From NCBI GenBank assembly GCA_035476635.1, contig DATILI010000266.1:1-6233 (forward strand): a DNA stretch of 6,233 nucleotides. Direction: 5' to 3'. The translations under genes and the position numbers were made by a program. The notes beneath the pieces are model-generated. The model was not told the DNA's origin and did not search any database. It was given only the letters and a program-made list of their open reading frames with translations. Each line of letters begins with the position of its first letter. Position 1 is the stretch's first letter. Source of the stretch: DATILI01 sp035476635 (lineage in GTDB: Bacteria > Pseudomonadota > Gammaproteobacteria > Burkholderiales > Burkholderiaceae_C). Shown here one piece after another: positions 5,530 to 6,233 of this stretch.

Positions 5530-6233
5530 CGGTCAATTTCAAGACGCTGAACAGCTTCGTCAAGGCCGTCGACTCGCGCAGCCTGTCGGCCGCGGCCAGC
5601 CTGCTGCACATCGCCCAGCCTGCCCTCAGCCAGCAGATCAGCCTGCTGGAAGCGCACTTCAATCGCAAGCTGCTGATCCGCTCCAACGTCGGCGTCACGC
5701 CGACCGAAGCAGGCCGCGAGCTGTACCGCCACGCGGTGCTGATGCTCAAGCAGCTCGAGCAGGCCGAATTCGAAGTGCCGCGCACCGCCAACATCGTCAC
5801 CGGCACGGTGTCCGTGGGCTTGGCGACCTACAGCAGCACGTCGGTGCTGTCCACGCCGCTGCTCAAGCGAGTGCGCCAGGAATACCCGCACGTCAACCTG
5901 TTCATCAACGACAACTTCGGCCTGGTGCTGAGCGAAATGGTGATGTCCGGCGGCATGGACATGGCGGTGATCTACGGCACCCCAGCGACGAAAGGCGTCA
6001 AGGTGCAGCCGCTGTTGCTGGAGGAGCTGTTCTTCATCGCACCGGCCGGCACGGCGCTGCCGCAGGGCAATGACGAGGCCATCGCGCTCAAAGACCTGCG
6101 CGACACCGAATTGCTGCTGCCCGGGCGCACGCACTTCCTGCGGCAATTGATCGACAAGGCCTTCGAGCAAGCCGGCCTGCAGCCGCGGGTCACGGCGGAG
6201 ATCGAATCGGTCGCAACGCTGCGCGAAGCCATC
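5526..6233 (+). CDS. Nac-like LysR family regulator, paralogue of LysR-2, 3' end missing (LysR-3)
   Basis: The first 236 residues of a second LysR protein; about 70-80 are cut off by the window edge. The ATG at 5526 overlaps the TGA of LysR-2 as ATGA, so translation is almost certainly coupled and both come from one mRNA. The helix-turn-helix covers residues 4-63, with the same LLHIAQPALSQQ recognition segment and GVTPTEAG wing as LysR-2; my count gives about 37 identities in 60 aligned residues of this domain. The effector domain starts near 94 (GTVSVGLATYSS) and keeps the GGMDMAVIYG and AEIES segments but differs more elsewhere, suggesting a different ligand. It is likely a tandem duplicate that binds the same or overlapping operators. 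No separate promoter is seen. Confidence 0.92.
   Translation, partial: MTVNFKTLNSFVKAVDSRSLSAAASLLHIAQPALSQQISLLEAHFNRKLLIRSNVGVTPTEAGRELYRHAVLMLKQLEQAEFEVPRTANIVTGTVSVGLATYSSTSVLSTPLLKRVRQEYPHVNLFINDNFGLVLSEMVMSGGMDMAVIYGTPATKGVKVQPLLLEELFFIAPAGTALPQGNDEAIALKDLRDTELLLPGRTHFLRQLIDKAFEQAGLQPRVTAEIESVATLREAI

Noticed and set aside
4932..6170. Minus-strand open frame of 412 codons across LysR-2 and LysR-3
   Set aside because: It spans two coupled LysR genes; low-complexity Gln/His/Arg/Ser composition indicates an antisense artefact of high GC.

Overview
The window looks like a chromosomal segment of a GC-rich betaproteobacterium, most likely from Burkholderiales (Bordetella/Achromobacter/Variovorax/Cupriavidus-like). 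This is inferred from high third-position GC, the density of LysR regulators, and a CaiB/BaiF CoA-transferase next to a LysR gene; no sequence marker fixes the genus. I see no rRNA, tRNA, CRISPR array, transposase, attachment site or origin.

Left block (1-2930): a minus-strand pair made of a CaiB/BaiF family III CoA-transferase followed after 11 bp by a short-chain dehydrogenase/reductase that runs off the left edge. A LysR regulator (CrgA/DsdC-like branch, here LysR-1) is transcribed divergently from the pair. The gap between them holds a long nested palindrome in the CoA-transferase leader and a LysR-box-like dyad nearer LysR-1. This is the usual layout of a LysR regulator controlling a small divergent catabolic operon; the acyl-CoA substrate cannot be read from sequence.

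Junction (2915-3204): the LysR-1 gene ends in a run of ten C residues. It is followed by a short open frame resembling only the C-terminal end of a GntR/FCD regulator, probably the relic of a lost gene, and then a small stem-loop between convergent genes.

Right block (3205-6233): a minus-strand class I PLP aminotransferase, divergent from two tandem LysR genes (LysR-2 and LysR-3) that overlap by ATGA. LysR-2 closely resembles Nac, the nitrogen assimilation control protein of enteric bacteria, and LysR-3 is its paralogue, cut by the right edge. The 168-bp divergent region is the most informative part of the window. It contains a near-consensus sigma-54 promoter pointing at LysR-2, a perfect ATA-N9-TAT site (the Nac-binding pattern), and a perfect AAGACG-N5-CGTCTT palindrome next to a plausible sigma-70 promoter for the aminotransferase. 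The working model is that nitrogen limitation, through NtrC and sigma-54, switches on a Nac-like regulator pair that then controls a nitrogen-scavenging aminotransferase. The individual sites are visible in the sequence; the circuit is inference.
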